Origin: Candidatus Zymogenus sp.
Lineage (GTDB): Bacteria; Desulfobacterota; Zymogenia; Zymogenales; Zymogenaceae
Assembly (NCBI GenBank): GCA_030613285.1
Contig: JAUWME010000070.1
Coordinates: 1-8,417, forward strand
Direction: 5' to 3'
Length of the DNA: 8,417 bases
Part shown: positions 1 to 6,639 of the stretch, piece after piece
How positions within the stretch are numbered: position 1 is the first letter of the stretch
Layout of the letters: each line of letters begins with the position of its first letter
Notes under the pieces: generated by a model
The model's database searches: none
The model's input: the letters and a program-made list of their open reading frames with translations, nothing else
What the model was told of the DNA's origin: nothing
Program-made: the position numbers and the translations under genes

Positions 1-128
1 AGTTTAATCGCATCAGCAGCGCCTTCAATCAAAACAAAATCCTCCGGTTTTGAAAGATAGTCCACCTCCACATTAATCGTGCCGTCTCGGTCTAAGAAAA
101 CCGCTCTTCTCTTTCCCGCATCCATCAT
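1..128 (-). CDS. gmhB: D-glycero-beta-D-manno-heptose-1,7-bisphosphate 7-phosphatase (GmhB), N-terminus only
   Basis: The first 42 codons are visible before the window edge cuts the gene. The translation begins [28 protein letters not shown] is the HAD-superfamily motif I, with nucleophile D13 and general acid/base D15, in the form typical of GmhB. It is followed by Y24 and an '[14 protein letters not shown]' stretch that matches the early GmhB fold. By family knowledge the enzyme removes the C7 phosphate of heptose-1,7-bisphosphate in the cytoplasm, on the way to ADP-heptose for the LPS inner core. The start is ATG at 128, or possibly the second ATG at 125. An AAGG at 136-139 lies 7 nt upstream, inside the end of lpxK. 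Only 2 nt separate the two genes, so translational coupling is likely. The related histidinol-phosphate phosphatase domain of HisB is an alternative, but the LPS context favours GmhB. Confidence 0.85.
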   Translation of the reverse strand, partial: MMDAGKRRAVFLDRDGTINVEVDYLSKPEDFVLIEGAADAIK

Positions 129-130
129 AA

Positions 131-1303
131 TCAAACCTTACTTTTTTTTGTTTCATCGATGCCAAGCCCAGCGACCAACATATTCACCATATTCAATATT
201 GCTTTGTCTCCAGTTGCAACAATGGACATGACAAGGGCAGAAAGAGGAATCCTCCATTTGATATCTCTTGAAATCCTCGCAAAATCCTTTTCGGTTGTAA
301 CCACCATCTCGGCATTGTAAAGCAGTGCCATCCTCTCTATCACCTTAAAGTCGTCGTCAGAAAAAACATAGTGATCCGAAAAAGGTAGCTCATAAACGAC
401 TATCGCCCCAAGGTCTTTAAGGACACTGAAAAACGCATCGGGCCTTTGAATCCCCGAAAACGCCAAAACCCTTTTTTTATGAAGAACATCTTTGGGAAAC
501 GTCTCCCCTGTAAATCCCAAAACCCTGTCCGGAAAAAGCGCGCTTTTAACAACCGGGATATCATCTACCAAATATCGTTTTAGCCCCTCCAAAAGACCCG
601 TTGTGTCAAGGTCGGATTGCTGGGATTTGCTATTTATCCAGACAACGTCAGCCCTCCCTGACGCCCTCAGTGGCTCCCTCAGTGGCCCAGCGGGGAGCAT
701 CAGCCTGTTTCCAAAGGGGTTCTCTCCATCAACCACAAGAATGTTCAAGTCCCGTCTCACCTTCAGGTGCTGGTACCCGTCATCCATGATGATGACATTA
801 ACATCAAAAAGCTCCACAGCGGCCTTTCCAGAGTTCACCCTGTTTGGCCCAACAATAACGGGAACTCCACTCAGTCCCTTTAAATCCATTAATTTATTGG
901 CTGTCATCAACGCTTCATCCGGCGCCTCACCGGGGGAGCACCTCACCCCCTCCCTATCGGAAACCACCAGATAATCCCCTTTGACCTCAAATCCGTACCC
1001 CCTGGAAATTACAGCCACAGAAATTCCGGCCGCCACAAACATCTTGGCCAAATGAATAACCACGGGGGTTTTCCCAGAGCCGCCGGTGGTGAGATTCCCG
1101 ACACTGACAACGCATACCGGAAGTTTCTCTGATTTAAAAAAACCCACCCTGTAGAATAAAACCCTTGCCGCAGCGATGAATCTAAAAATAATGGAAGCCA
1201 AAAAGAGGGGAAACAGCACAACAATGACGATGGGCCTCCACCTCGGATTCTCATAAATCAAAGTGAAAAGCCGAAACAGCTCTGACTGCATCCTACCACT
1301 CAT
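131..1303 (-). CDS. lpxK: Tetraacyldisaccharide 4'-kinase LpxK
   Basis: The 390-residue protein carries the LpxK signature set. Residues 25-47 form a hydrophobic N-terminal membrane anchor. [12 protein letters not shown] at 69-80 is the P-loop. ISRGYG is at 99-104, DDGYQH at 174-179, LPAGPLREP at 203-211, FSGIQRP at 282-288, FSDHYVF at 308-314 and TTEKDFAR at 336-343. LpxK uses ATP to phosphorylate the 4' position of the lipid A disaccharide at the cytoplasmic face of the inner membrane, giving lipid IVA, the acceptor for the Kdo transferase encoded just upstream. Its ATG overlaps the TGA of that gene in an ATGA arrangement, with a weak GTGGAAAA site before it. M5, at 1291, is a possible alternative start but has an AGG directly abutting it. 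Length is somewhat above the roughly 310-350 residues common in the family. In many related clusters a lipid A secondary acyltransferase follows; none does here. Confidence 0.96.
   Translation of the reverse strand: MSGRMQSELFRLFTLIYENPRWRPIVIVVLFPLFLASIIFRFIAAARVLFYRVGFFKSEKLPVCVVSVGNLTTGGSGKTPVVIHLAKMFVAAGISVAVISRGYGFEVKGDYLVVSDREGVRCSPGEAPDEALMTANKLMDLKGLSGVPVIVGPNRVNSGKAAVELFDVNVIIMDDGYQHLKVRRDLNILVVDGENPFGNRLMLPAGPLREPLRASGRADVVWINSKSQQSDLDTTGLLEGLKRYLVDDIPVVKSALFPDRVLGFTGETFPKDVLHKKRVLAFSGIQRPDAFFSVLKDLGAIVVYELPFSDHYVFSDDDFKVIERMALLYNAEMVVTTEKDFARISRDIKWRIPLSALVMSIVATGDKAILNMVNMLVAGLGIDETKKSKV
136..139 (-). promoter_or_regulatory. Ribosome binding site of gmhB inside lpxK
   Basis: On the minus strand an AAGG lies 7 nt before the ATG at 128. 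It overlaps the last sense codons of lpxK, just before its TGA at 133-131. Spacing and sequence fit a Shine-Dalgarno site. It supports choosing the ATG at 128 over the one at 125, and suggests that gmhB is translated by ribosomes finishing lpxK. Confidence 0.55.
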
Positions 1304-3210
1304 TTTTCCACTGCCCCGTCAACAAATGGGAGGAGAATCTCGACGCATTTTGCTGTTGCACCCCGGTTTTTCTCTACCACAAAATATGCGCCCTCTCCCG
1401 CCTTTGTTGCAAAGTTTTCATCTACCATCAATTTTCTTGCAATCTCCACCATCTCATCCACTGAGGCAACCACAAACCCACCCCCGGCATTGATCAAATC
1501 CTTTGAGATTTCCGGGAAATTATCCATGTATGGCCCAAAGATGGGAGCCCTCCTCACAGCCGCCGGCTCCAGTACATTGTGCCCCCCTATCCCCTTTACA
1601 AGGCTTCCGCCGATAAAGACGACATCGGCAACCGCCATGAGCATTGGCAGCTCCCCGATTGTATCCAACAGGAGGATGTCGACATCTTTTGTGATGGCCC
1701 CTGCCGAGCCACCTGCAAGGTCGCTCCTTTTAATGTATTTTGCACCCACCCTCTTTAAAAGGGACTCAACCTCTTCGATTCTGTTTAGATGCCGCGGCGC
1801 TAATATTAAAAATGGCGGAAATTGTGAGGTGGATTTACCACATAATTCCTTGAGCTGAGAAAATGCGTCGAGAACTATCTCCTCCTCTCCCCTTCGTGTA
1901 CTGCCGGCAAGAAAAACTTTTCTTTTGATATTTCCCTTGATATTGGAAATGAATTTTTTAATATCCCCCTTCAGCTGCCCATGCTCATAAACCATGTCGT
2001 ACTTGATGTTTCCAGAAACAAAAACGTTTTTCGGCAAACATCCAAGATCGAGATACCTCTCCCGATATCCATCAGACTGAGAGACGATGGCCGAAAGGCG
2101 AGAAAGGACTCCCCCGGCAAAGGAGTTTAATCTCTTGAAGCTCCGGTGTGTAGATTCTGACATCCTGCCGTTCACAAGAACGGTCGGTATCTCCAAATTT
2201 TTAGCAATCCTGATAAAGTTCGGCCATATCTCCGCCTCGATAAAAACAACGGCCATGGGTGAAACCCGCCTTAATGCGCGCTTTACTGCCCAAGGGAAAT
2301 CGAAGGGGAAATAAGCCACGGGAATGTCGGGGAGGGATTTTTCTGCAATCGATCTCCCGGCCGGGGTGTTGACGGTCAAAAAGATTGGAAGATCGGGGGT
2401 CTTTTCTTTGATGGTTTCAATTAGTGTCTTTGCAACCATGACCTCCCCCACAGACGCGGCATGAAGCCAGAGGGGTTTTTCTAAAGAAACATTAATATTT
2501 GAAGCAATATCGATATCCCCAAATCTCTCCCTAAAATTCTCCCTCCCCTCTTTTTCCTTAATAAGTTTTGGGATGTAGTAAAAAAGCGCCAAGGGAGCAA
2601 GGAGGGTGTAAAGGATAAAATATCCTTCATCGCCTGTAACTTTCCCTTTGATTTTCATATCCTCCCACTTTGTCTTTAATGCACTGGAAAAAGATATGGC
2701 CATGCCGGCGCAAACCATCCCAAGAAGGGCCCCGCCCAAAGTGTCTAAAGGATAATGAACGCCCCCGTAAACTCTTGAGAGCGCCACCATTATGGCTGTG
2801 GGGATTAGAATGAAGGTAGTTTTGGGATAAAACCATCCCAAAACGGCAGCTATTGCAAAGATGTTGGCGCTGTGGGACGATGGAAAGGAAAACGACGAGG
2901 AGTAACCCCATTGCTTCAATACATTGACGTTTTCAAGGATATGATACGGTCTGGGTCTTGCGATCGTGCTTTTGAGCCCATAGAAGCTTATCGTGTCAGC
3001 AAGTCCAACGGCGGCCCCGACAATCAACATTATCCACAACGCCTTCAGCCTCCATTTATAGAGGGCAAATACACCGAAGATAACCAATGGCAATATAAAA
3101 AAACCAAAGTCGGAGAAGTAGGGCATTACCTTGTCCAGCAAGGGGGACTTAAGCCCGTGGTTTATCAAATAGAAAAGGGAGAGGTCAAGTTCGAGAAGGC
3201 GGTCTAACAT
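1300..3210 (-). CDS. Fusion of PAP2 lipid phosphatase with Kdo transferase (WaaA/KdtA)
   Basis: One uninterrupted frame of 636 residues from ATG at 3210 encodes two enzymes; numbering is from this ATG. Residues 1-180 are a polytopic PAP2 phosphatase with all three motifs: KX6RP (K80...R87-P88), PSSH at 110-113 and SRX5HX3D (S145, R146, H152, D156). From about residue 195 a hydrophobic stretch and 'ENFRERFGD' lead into WaaA/KdtA. There HAASVGE ends at the probable catalytic E256, followed by IEAEIWPN at 325-332, GSTRRGEEE at 436-444, DTIGELP at 516-522 and GGHNVLEPAA at 542-551. WaaA transfers Kdo from CMP-Kdo to lipid IVA at the cytoplasmic face. PAP2 enzymes dephosphorylate lipid A (LpxE/LpxF), undecaprenyl pyrophosphate or similar lipids; which substrate applies here is unknown. 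A TTG at 3219 would add three residues. I chose ATG because AGAG (3223-3220) lies 9 nt before it. The 3' end overlaps lpxK by 4 bp. Confidence 0.92.
   Translation of the reverse strand: MLDRLLELDLSLFYLINHGLKSPLLDKVMPYFSDFGFFILPLVIFGVFALYKWRLKALWIMLIVGAAVGLADTISFYGLKSTIARPRPYHILENVNVLKQWGYSSSFSFPSSHSANIFAIAAVLGWFYPKTTFILIPTAIMVALSRVYGGVHYPLDTLGGALLGMVCAGMAISFSSALKTKWEDMKIKGKVTGDEGYFILYTLLAPLALFYYIPKLIKEKEGRENFRERFGDIDIASNINVSLEKPLWLHAASVGEVMVAKTLIETIKEKTPDLPIFLTVNTPAGRSIAEKSLPDIPVAYFPFDFPWAVKRALRRVSPMAVVFIEAEIWPNFIRIAKNLEIPTVLVNGRMSESTHRSFKRLNSFAGGVLSRLSAIVSQSDGYRERYLDLGCLPKNVFVSGNIKYDMVYEHGQLKGDIKKFISNIKGNIKRKVFLAGSTRRGEEEIVLDAFSQLKELCGKSTSQFPPFLILAPRHLNRIEEVESLLKRVGAKYIKRSDLAGGSAGAITKDVDILLLDTIGELPMLMAVADVVFIGGSLVKGIGGHNVLEPAAVRRAPIFGPYMDNFPEISKDLINAGGGFVVASVDEMVEIARKLMVDENFATKAGEGAYFVVEKNRGATAKCVEILLPFVDGAVEK
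2656..2666 (-). promoter_or_regulatory. Possible internal translation start for a stand-alone WaaA
   Basis: Inside the fusion gene, at the junction between the PAP2 and WaaA parts, a strong GGGAGG (2666-2661) precedes an in-frame ATG (2658-2656, residue 185 of the fusion). The protein from there would begin MKIKGKVTGDEGYF, keep the WaaA hydrophobic anchor and be about 452 residues long, close to an ordinary WaaA. The spacer is only 2 nt, shorter than is optimal, so this may be chance from the K-W-E-D-M codons. Confidence 0.25.
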
Positions 3211-3241
3211 GAATGACAACTCTACTAAACAATAAATAACT

Positions 3242-3268
3242 AATTTATCGAGGGCCCCAAAGTGTCAA
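3242..3268 (-). promoter_or_regulatory. Candidate sigma70-type promoter ahead of the PAP2-waaA gene
   Basis: In the 110-nt gap between msbA and the fusion gene, the minus strand carries a perfect TTGACA (3268-3263). After a 15-nt spacer comes TAAATT (3247-3242), which matches TATAAT at 4 of 6 positions. The -10 box ends about 32 nt before the ATG at 3210, a reasonable leader. The short spacer and imperfect -10 box keep confidence modest. The rest of this gap shows no convincing terminator. Confidence 0.35.
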
Positions 3269-3320
3269 CGAGCTTCATACGTTGGGTTCTTTTTTTTGTA
3301 TCGGTGGCAGAGTTTTTGTT

Positions 3321-5165
3321 TTACTCTGTCACAGCCTTTGGGACATCCATATCTCTAAACTGCATATCGTAGAGTTTTTTGTACTCACCGCCCTTGGCCA
3401 AAAGCTCCTCGTGGGTGCCCCGCTCAATAATCTTACCGTTTACCACCACCATAATCCTGTCCGCATGTCGAATGGTGGAAAGCCTGTGGGCGATGACTAA
3501 GGTCGTCCTCCCCTTCATAAGATTTTCCAGAGCCTTCTGGACTTCCTTTTCAGATTCAGTGTCCAGAGACGATGTGGCCTCGTCAAGTATTAATATCGGG
3601 GCATCCTTTAAAAGCGCCCTGGCAATGGAGAGCCTTTGGCGTTCGCCGCCGGAGAGCTTTGCCCCACCCTCCCCAATAAATGTATCGTATCCATCGGGGA
3701 GCTGGGTAATAAATTTATAAGCGTTTGCGGCCTTTGCGGCTTCATCAATATCGCTCTCGGATGTGTTCAGATTTCCGTATGCAATATTGTTTCTGATGGA
3801 ATCAGAAAACAAGATTGTCTGTTGGGTTACAATTCCAATCTGGGAACGAAGAGATTTTAACGTCACGTCCCTAACATCAACTCCGTCAATAAGTATCTGC
3901 CCCCCTGTAACGTCATAAAAACGGGGGACTAAATTTACCAGAGTGGTTTTCCCGCCACCGCTCATACCCACAAAAGCCACCACCTCACCCACCTTGACGT
4001 TAAGGTCAATGTTGGTAAGTACCGGTACTTTATCGTAGGAAAATGATACGTTCTTAAACTCTATCTCCTTTTTTACCTCAGGAAGCAAAATCGCATTTTC
4101 TGCATCAACGATATCTGCCTTCGTATCCAGCACATCAAAAATCCTGACGGAAGCGGCGATGGCCTCCTGGATGCCGTTGTTCAACCTCGACAATGCCCTG
4201 ACGCTCGGATATATCAACAGCAAAGATGTCATAAAAGAGATATATTTACCAAGATAACCCTGCCCACCTCCAGTTGATATCATCTTCCCAAAAAAACCCC
4301 CTATCTCCGCTCCACCCCCCATCGCCTTCCAGCCACCGTAGAGGATAACAAGGGAAAAGCCGAAGGTTCCTATAACCTCCATGATTGGGCCTGTCATGGC
4401 CCTGACGCGCGCCCTCTTTAAAAATGTCTTAAAGAGCTTTGTGTTCTCCACGTTAAAGCGCTTAGACTCGTATTCTTCCATGCCAAATGCCTTGACTATC
4501 CTGACACCCGAAAAGGTCTCCATCAAGATAGTAGTGATATCGGCGGTACCCTCTTGTCCTTTGGTCGATACCTTTCTCATGGTTCTGGAGATCATTGTAA
4601 TGGGAATTATCATCAGTGGAAATACGCAAAAGGCAATTAGCGCAAGGGCAACGTCTTGATAAAAGGCAACGCCCATCAGTGCCAAGATAGTTACCGTCTC
4701 CTTAAAACCACCCTCCACAGCATCGGTAACTGCCACGGTAACAAGGTTGACGTCGTTATTAATCCTTGATGTCAAAAGGCCGGTGTGGTGATCCGAAAAG
4801 AACTTTAGAGAAAGGCCCTGGATGTGGGCGTAGAGCTTCTCCCGAATATCTTTGACAACGCTCAAACCCACAGATCTCATCAGGTAAGTCCCGATAAAAT
4901 TTGCAAGCCCCCTCGCTAAGTTAATCAACACAAAGCCCATTGCAATAAAAACGAGTCCTCTAAAATCCTTTGCTGACACAAGCTTATTGATTAGGGGCTC
5001 TACCTTCAGAACAAGAAGTCCCGTGGTTCCCGCAAAAACAAGATTGAAAAGAACGGCAGGGTAGAACTTTAGCCTGTATGGCTTGACATATTCAATAAGC
5101 CTCTTGTATATTTGTATAAGTTCCCCACTCGCCGGCAGCTTCTCCCTTCTTTTTTTCTTTCCCAT
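3321..5165 (-). CDS. msbA: Lipid A export ATP-binding/permease protein MsbA
   Basis: This 614-residue half-transporter has the layout of an ABC exporter. The membrane domain spans about residues 30-335. The ATPase domain has Walker A GMSGGGKTT (400-408), Q-loop QQ (448-449), signature LSGGERQ (504-510), Walker B ILILDEA with D528 and E529, D-loop SSLD (532-535) and switch H560. By family knowledge MsbA homodimers use ATP to flip core-lipid A from the inner to the outer leaflet of the inner membrane. Placement between LPS genes supports lipid A as the substrate over a drug or peptide. Residues 283-306 form a glycine-rich insertion between TM5 and TM6, on the predicted periplasmic side, absent from MsbA proteins I recall. 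The ATG at 5165 has GAGA 5 nt upstream and AAAGGA 12 nt upstream. The N-terminus is lysine and arginine rich (MGKKKRREK), consistent with a cytoplasmic start. Confidence 0.93.
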   Translation of the reverse strand: MGKKKRREKLPASGELIQIYKRLIEYVKPYRLKFYPAVLFNLVFAGTTGLLVLKVEPLINKLVSAKDFRGLVFIAMGFVLINLARGLANFIGTYLMRSVGLSVVKDIREKLYAHIQGLSLKFFSDHHTGLLTSRINNDVNLVTVAVTDAVEGGFKETVTILALMGVAFYQDVALALIAFCVFPLMIIPITMISRTMRKVSTKGQEGTADITTILMETFSGVRIVKAFGMEEYESKRFNVENTKLFKTFLKRARVRAMTGPIMEVIGTFGFSLVILYGGWKAMGGGAEIGGFFGKMISTGGGQGYLGKYISFMTSLLLIYPSVRALSRLNNGIQEAIAASVRIFDVLDTKADIVDAENAILLPEVKKEIEFKNVSFSYDKVPVLTNIDLNVKVGEVVAFVGMSGGGKTTLVNLVPRFYDVTGGQILIDGVDVRDVTLKSLRSQIGIVTQQTILFSDSIRNNIAYGNLNTSESDIDEAAKAANAYKFITQLPDGYDTFIGEGGAKLSGGERQRLSIARALLKDAPILILDEATSSLDTESEKEVQKALENLMKGRTTLVIAHRLSTIRHADRIMVVVNGKIIERGTHEELLAKGGEYKKLYDMQFRDMDVPKAVTE

Positions 5166-5213
5166 AATTATCTCATATCCTTTATTATTGCTTAATTAAC
5201 TCTCTCTCTTATC

Positions 5214-5261
5214 GTTTCCCTTTTCCTTCCCTTTTGGCTTTCCCTTTTAATTTTCCCTTTT
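5214..5261 (-). repeat. Four-copy imperfect AAAAGGGAA tandem repeat
   Basis: Read on the minus strand, four units each begin AAAAGGGAA: 5261-5249 (13 bp), 5248-5236 (13 bp), 5235-5225 (11 bp) and 5224-5214 (11 bp). The first unit encodes the C-terminal R-E-N of the DPM1-like protein and leads into its stop codon; the other three are in the gap before msbA. The units contain Shine-Dalgarno-like AAGGGA but end about 50 nt before the msbA start, too far to serve it directly. The origin is probably slippage expansion. Confidence 0.7.
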
Positions 5262-5978
5262 AACTTTACCATATTTCATTCTAAACTTGAGCATCATAAA
5301 AAGACCAGCAACCCCAATCTTCCAGTTGAACTTCGCTTCTCCCGCCCTTCTATCGGAAAAGATGATGGGAACCTCGGTGTAAGTAAACCCCGCCCCCAAC
5401 TGCCGATACAGCATCTCTTGGACAATCGACGGCCCAGTAGAAATCATGTCGTCAAGGTTCATCGCCTCAACGACCTCCCGCCGAAAGAGCCTGTAGCCCG
5501 AAGTGGGGTCTTTTACCTCAATCCCAGAAACAAATTCAATATATAGTGCCGCAAAGGTGGTGATTGCTCTCCTTGCGAGAGACCTCCCCTCCTCGCCCCC
5601 ACCCGCAATCGCTCTTGAACCAACCACAATATCATACTTTTCTATCTCTTTCAAGAAAACTTTGAGATATTTTGGATCGTGGGAAAAATCGGCGTCCATC
5701 TCCCCAATAGCAGAAATCTCAGGCCCAACCTTCAGCGCATATTTAAAACCCGCTATCCCTGCACTCCCCCTTCCCCTTTCACCCTTCCTTACAATGAGAT
5801 GAATCCTATCGCCCCACTCACTCTCTTTCATCTCCTTAACAATCTTTGCCGTTCCGTCAGGCGAATCGTCATCCACCACAACAACGCCAACATCATCCGA
5901 GATTGACAGAACCTCACAGATCAAGTCTTCTATATTATCAGCCTCTTTATAAGTCGGTATCATTATTATAGTTTTCAT
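5247..5978 (-). CDS. DPM1-like GT2 polyprenyl-phosphate sugar synthase
   Basis: From the ATG at 5978 this is a 243-residue GT2 (GT-A fold) protein without the C-terminal membrane domain found in GtrB/ArnC types. Motifs typical of dolichol-phosphate mannose synthase are present: IPTYKEADNI (7-16), VVDDDSPDGT (34-43), the metal-binding DADFSHDP (95-102), DPTSGYR (157-163) and DRRAGEAKF (209-217). Such enzymes move mannose, or sometimes another hexose, from an NDP-sugar to a polyprenyl phosphate on the cytoplasmic face, making a lipid donor for GT39/ArnT-type transferases. One such gene lies two positions upstream, so the pair probably works together. The sugar cannot be read from sequence. The start is uncertain: the frame stays open to a TTG at 6002 with GAGG 2 nt before it, while the ATG at 5978 has no clear ribosome site. 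I prefer the ATG because MKTIIMIPTYKE matches the usual family N-terminus. Confidence 0.88.
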   Translation of the reverse strand: MKTIIMIPTYKEADNIEDLICEVLSISDDVGVVVVDDDSPDGTAKIVKEMKESEWGDRIHLIVRKGERGRGSAGIAGFKYALKVGPEISAIGEMDADFSHDPKYLKVFLKEIEKYDIVVGSRAIAGGGEEGRSLARRAITTFAALYIEFVSGIEVKDPTSGYRLFRREVVEAMNLDDMISTGPSIVQEMLYRQLGAGFTYTEVPIIFSDRRAGEAKFNWKIGVAGLFMMLKFRMKYGKVKREN

Positions 5979-6010
5979 GGCGTTTTCATAAATAGTCTGC
6001 AATACCTCAA

Positions 6011-6592
6011 CTATTCCTCAACTTCTGATGATGACCTTGAAAATATCCTATCGCCCCCCCAGCAGACAAGAACAGAAACCATACCCCCCAAAAACGCCCC
6101 GGCAATTACATCCAGCGGGAAATGAACACCGAGGTAAACCCTCGAAATCCCCACCAAAGCAGCAAGCAAAAAAAGCGGAATAGTATACCACCCCCGATGG
6201 TACCAGCTTAAGGCGATGACTGCTCCAAAAGCAAGCTGGGTATGCCCGGAGGGAAACGAGTTGTGTCTTGAATCTTCTATGAAAACATGAACCTTAACAG
6301 AACCCGTAGCAATAAGCCCCATCAGGTCATTGATGGGCCTTGGATACGAAACCAAATTTTTAATTATTATCACCAATACCCCGCCAAAAGTAACAGCAAT
6401 GACGATAATCAAAAACCTCCTCACAAAGTTTTCCCTATCGTAAAAAAAGAGGGGAACACCGATGAGGGCGGCCATCACAAGCCCCGTCCCAAACTGGGTG
6501 ATAACAAACATCACAGAATCGGTGAGACTGGAATGAAAAGTCCCATTTATTATCAGAAACAGCTTTCTGTTTATATCTAAAAGATTTTCCAT
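6011..6592 (-). CDS. PAP2-family membrane lipid phosphatase
   Basis: The 193-residue protein consists of a PAP2 domain with about five or six membrane segments. All catalytic motifs are intact: KX6RP (K78...R85-P86), PSGH (114-117) and SRX5HX3D (S150, R151, H157, D161). It is clearly homologous to the N-terminal part of the PAP2-WaaA fusion in this window; both share an opening LLD/LLELD...LF.LIN pattern and the SRVYxGVHxPLD block. The active site of such enzymes usually faces the periplasm, where they remove phosphate from lipid A (LpxE, LpxF), undecaprenyl pyrophosphate or phosphatidylglycerophosphate. The neighbourhood favours lipid A or a polyprenyl carrier; I cannot choose between them. 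The ATG at 6592 is preceded by AAAGGGAA (6608-6601) with 8 nt of spacing. A G7 tract near the 3' end encodes W-G-G. Confidence 0.92.
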   Translation of the reverse strand: MENLLDINRKLFLIINGTFHSSLTDSVMFVITQFGTGLVMAALIGVPLFFYDRENFVRRFLIIVIAVTFGGVLVIIIKNLVSYPRPINDLMGLIATGSVKVHVFIEDSRHNSFPSGHTQLAFGAVIALSWYHRGWYTIPLFLLAALVGISRVYLGVHFPLDVIAGAFLGGMVSVLVCWGGDRIFSRSSSEVEE

Positions 6593-6639
6593 CGCTTCAA
6601 TTCCCTTTCAAGCTCACTCCTTCCACCCACAACATTTTT

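Noticed and set aside
492..974. Open frame of 160 codons on the plus strand
   Set aside because: It lies wholly antisense to the well-supported lpxK, has no recognisable motifs and a proline- and serine-rich composition expected of an antisense shadow.
1490..1858. Open frame of 122 codons on the plus strand
   Set aside because: It is antisense to the WaaA part of the fusion gene and shows no protein family features.
3211..3219. TTG start at 3219 for the PAP2-WaaA fusion
   Set aside because: It adds only three residues, and the ATG at 3210 has an AGAG at a usable 9-nt distance.
3308..3328. Inverted repeat CAGAGT / ACTCTG around the msbA stop, considered as a terminator
   Set aside because: The stem is only 6 bp, the loop is A-rich, and no T run follows on the minus strand, so it does not qualify as an intrinsic terminator.
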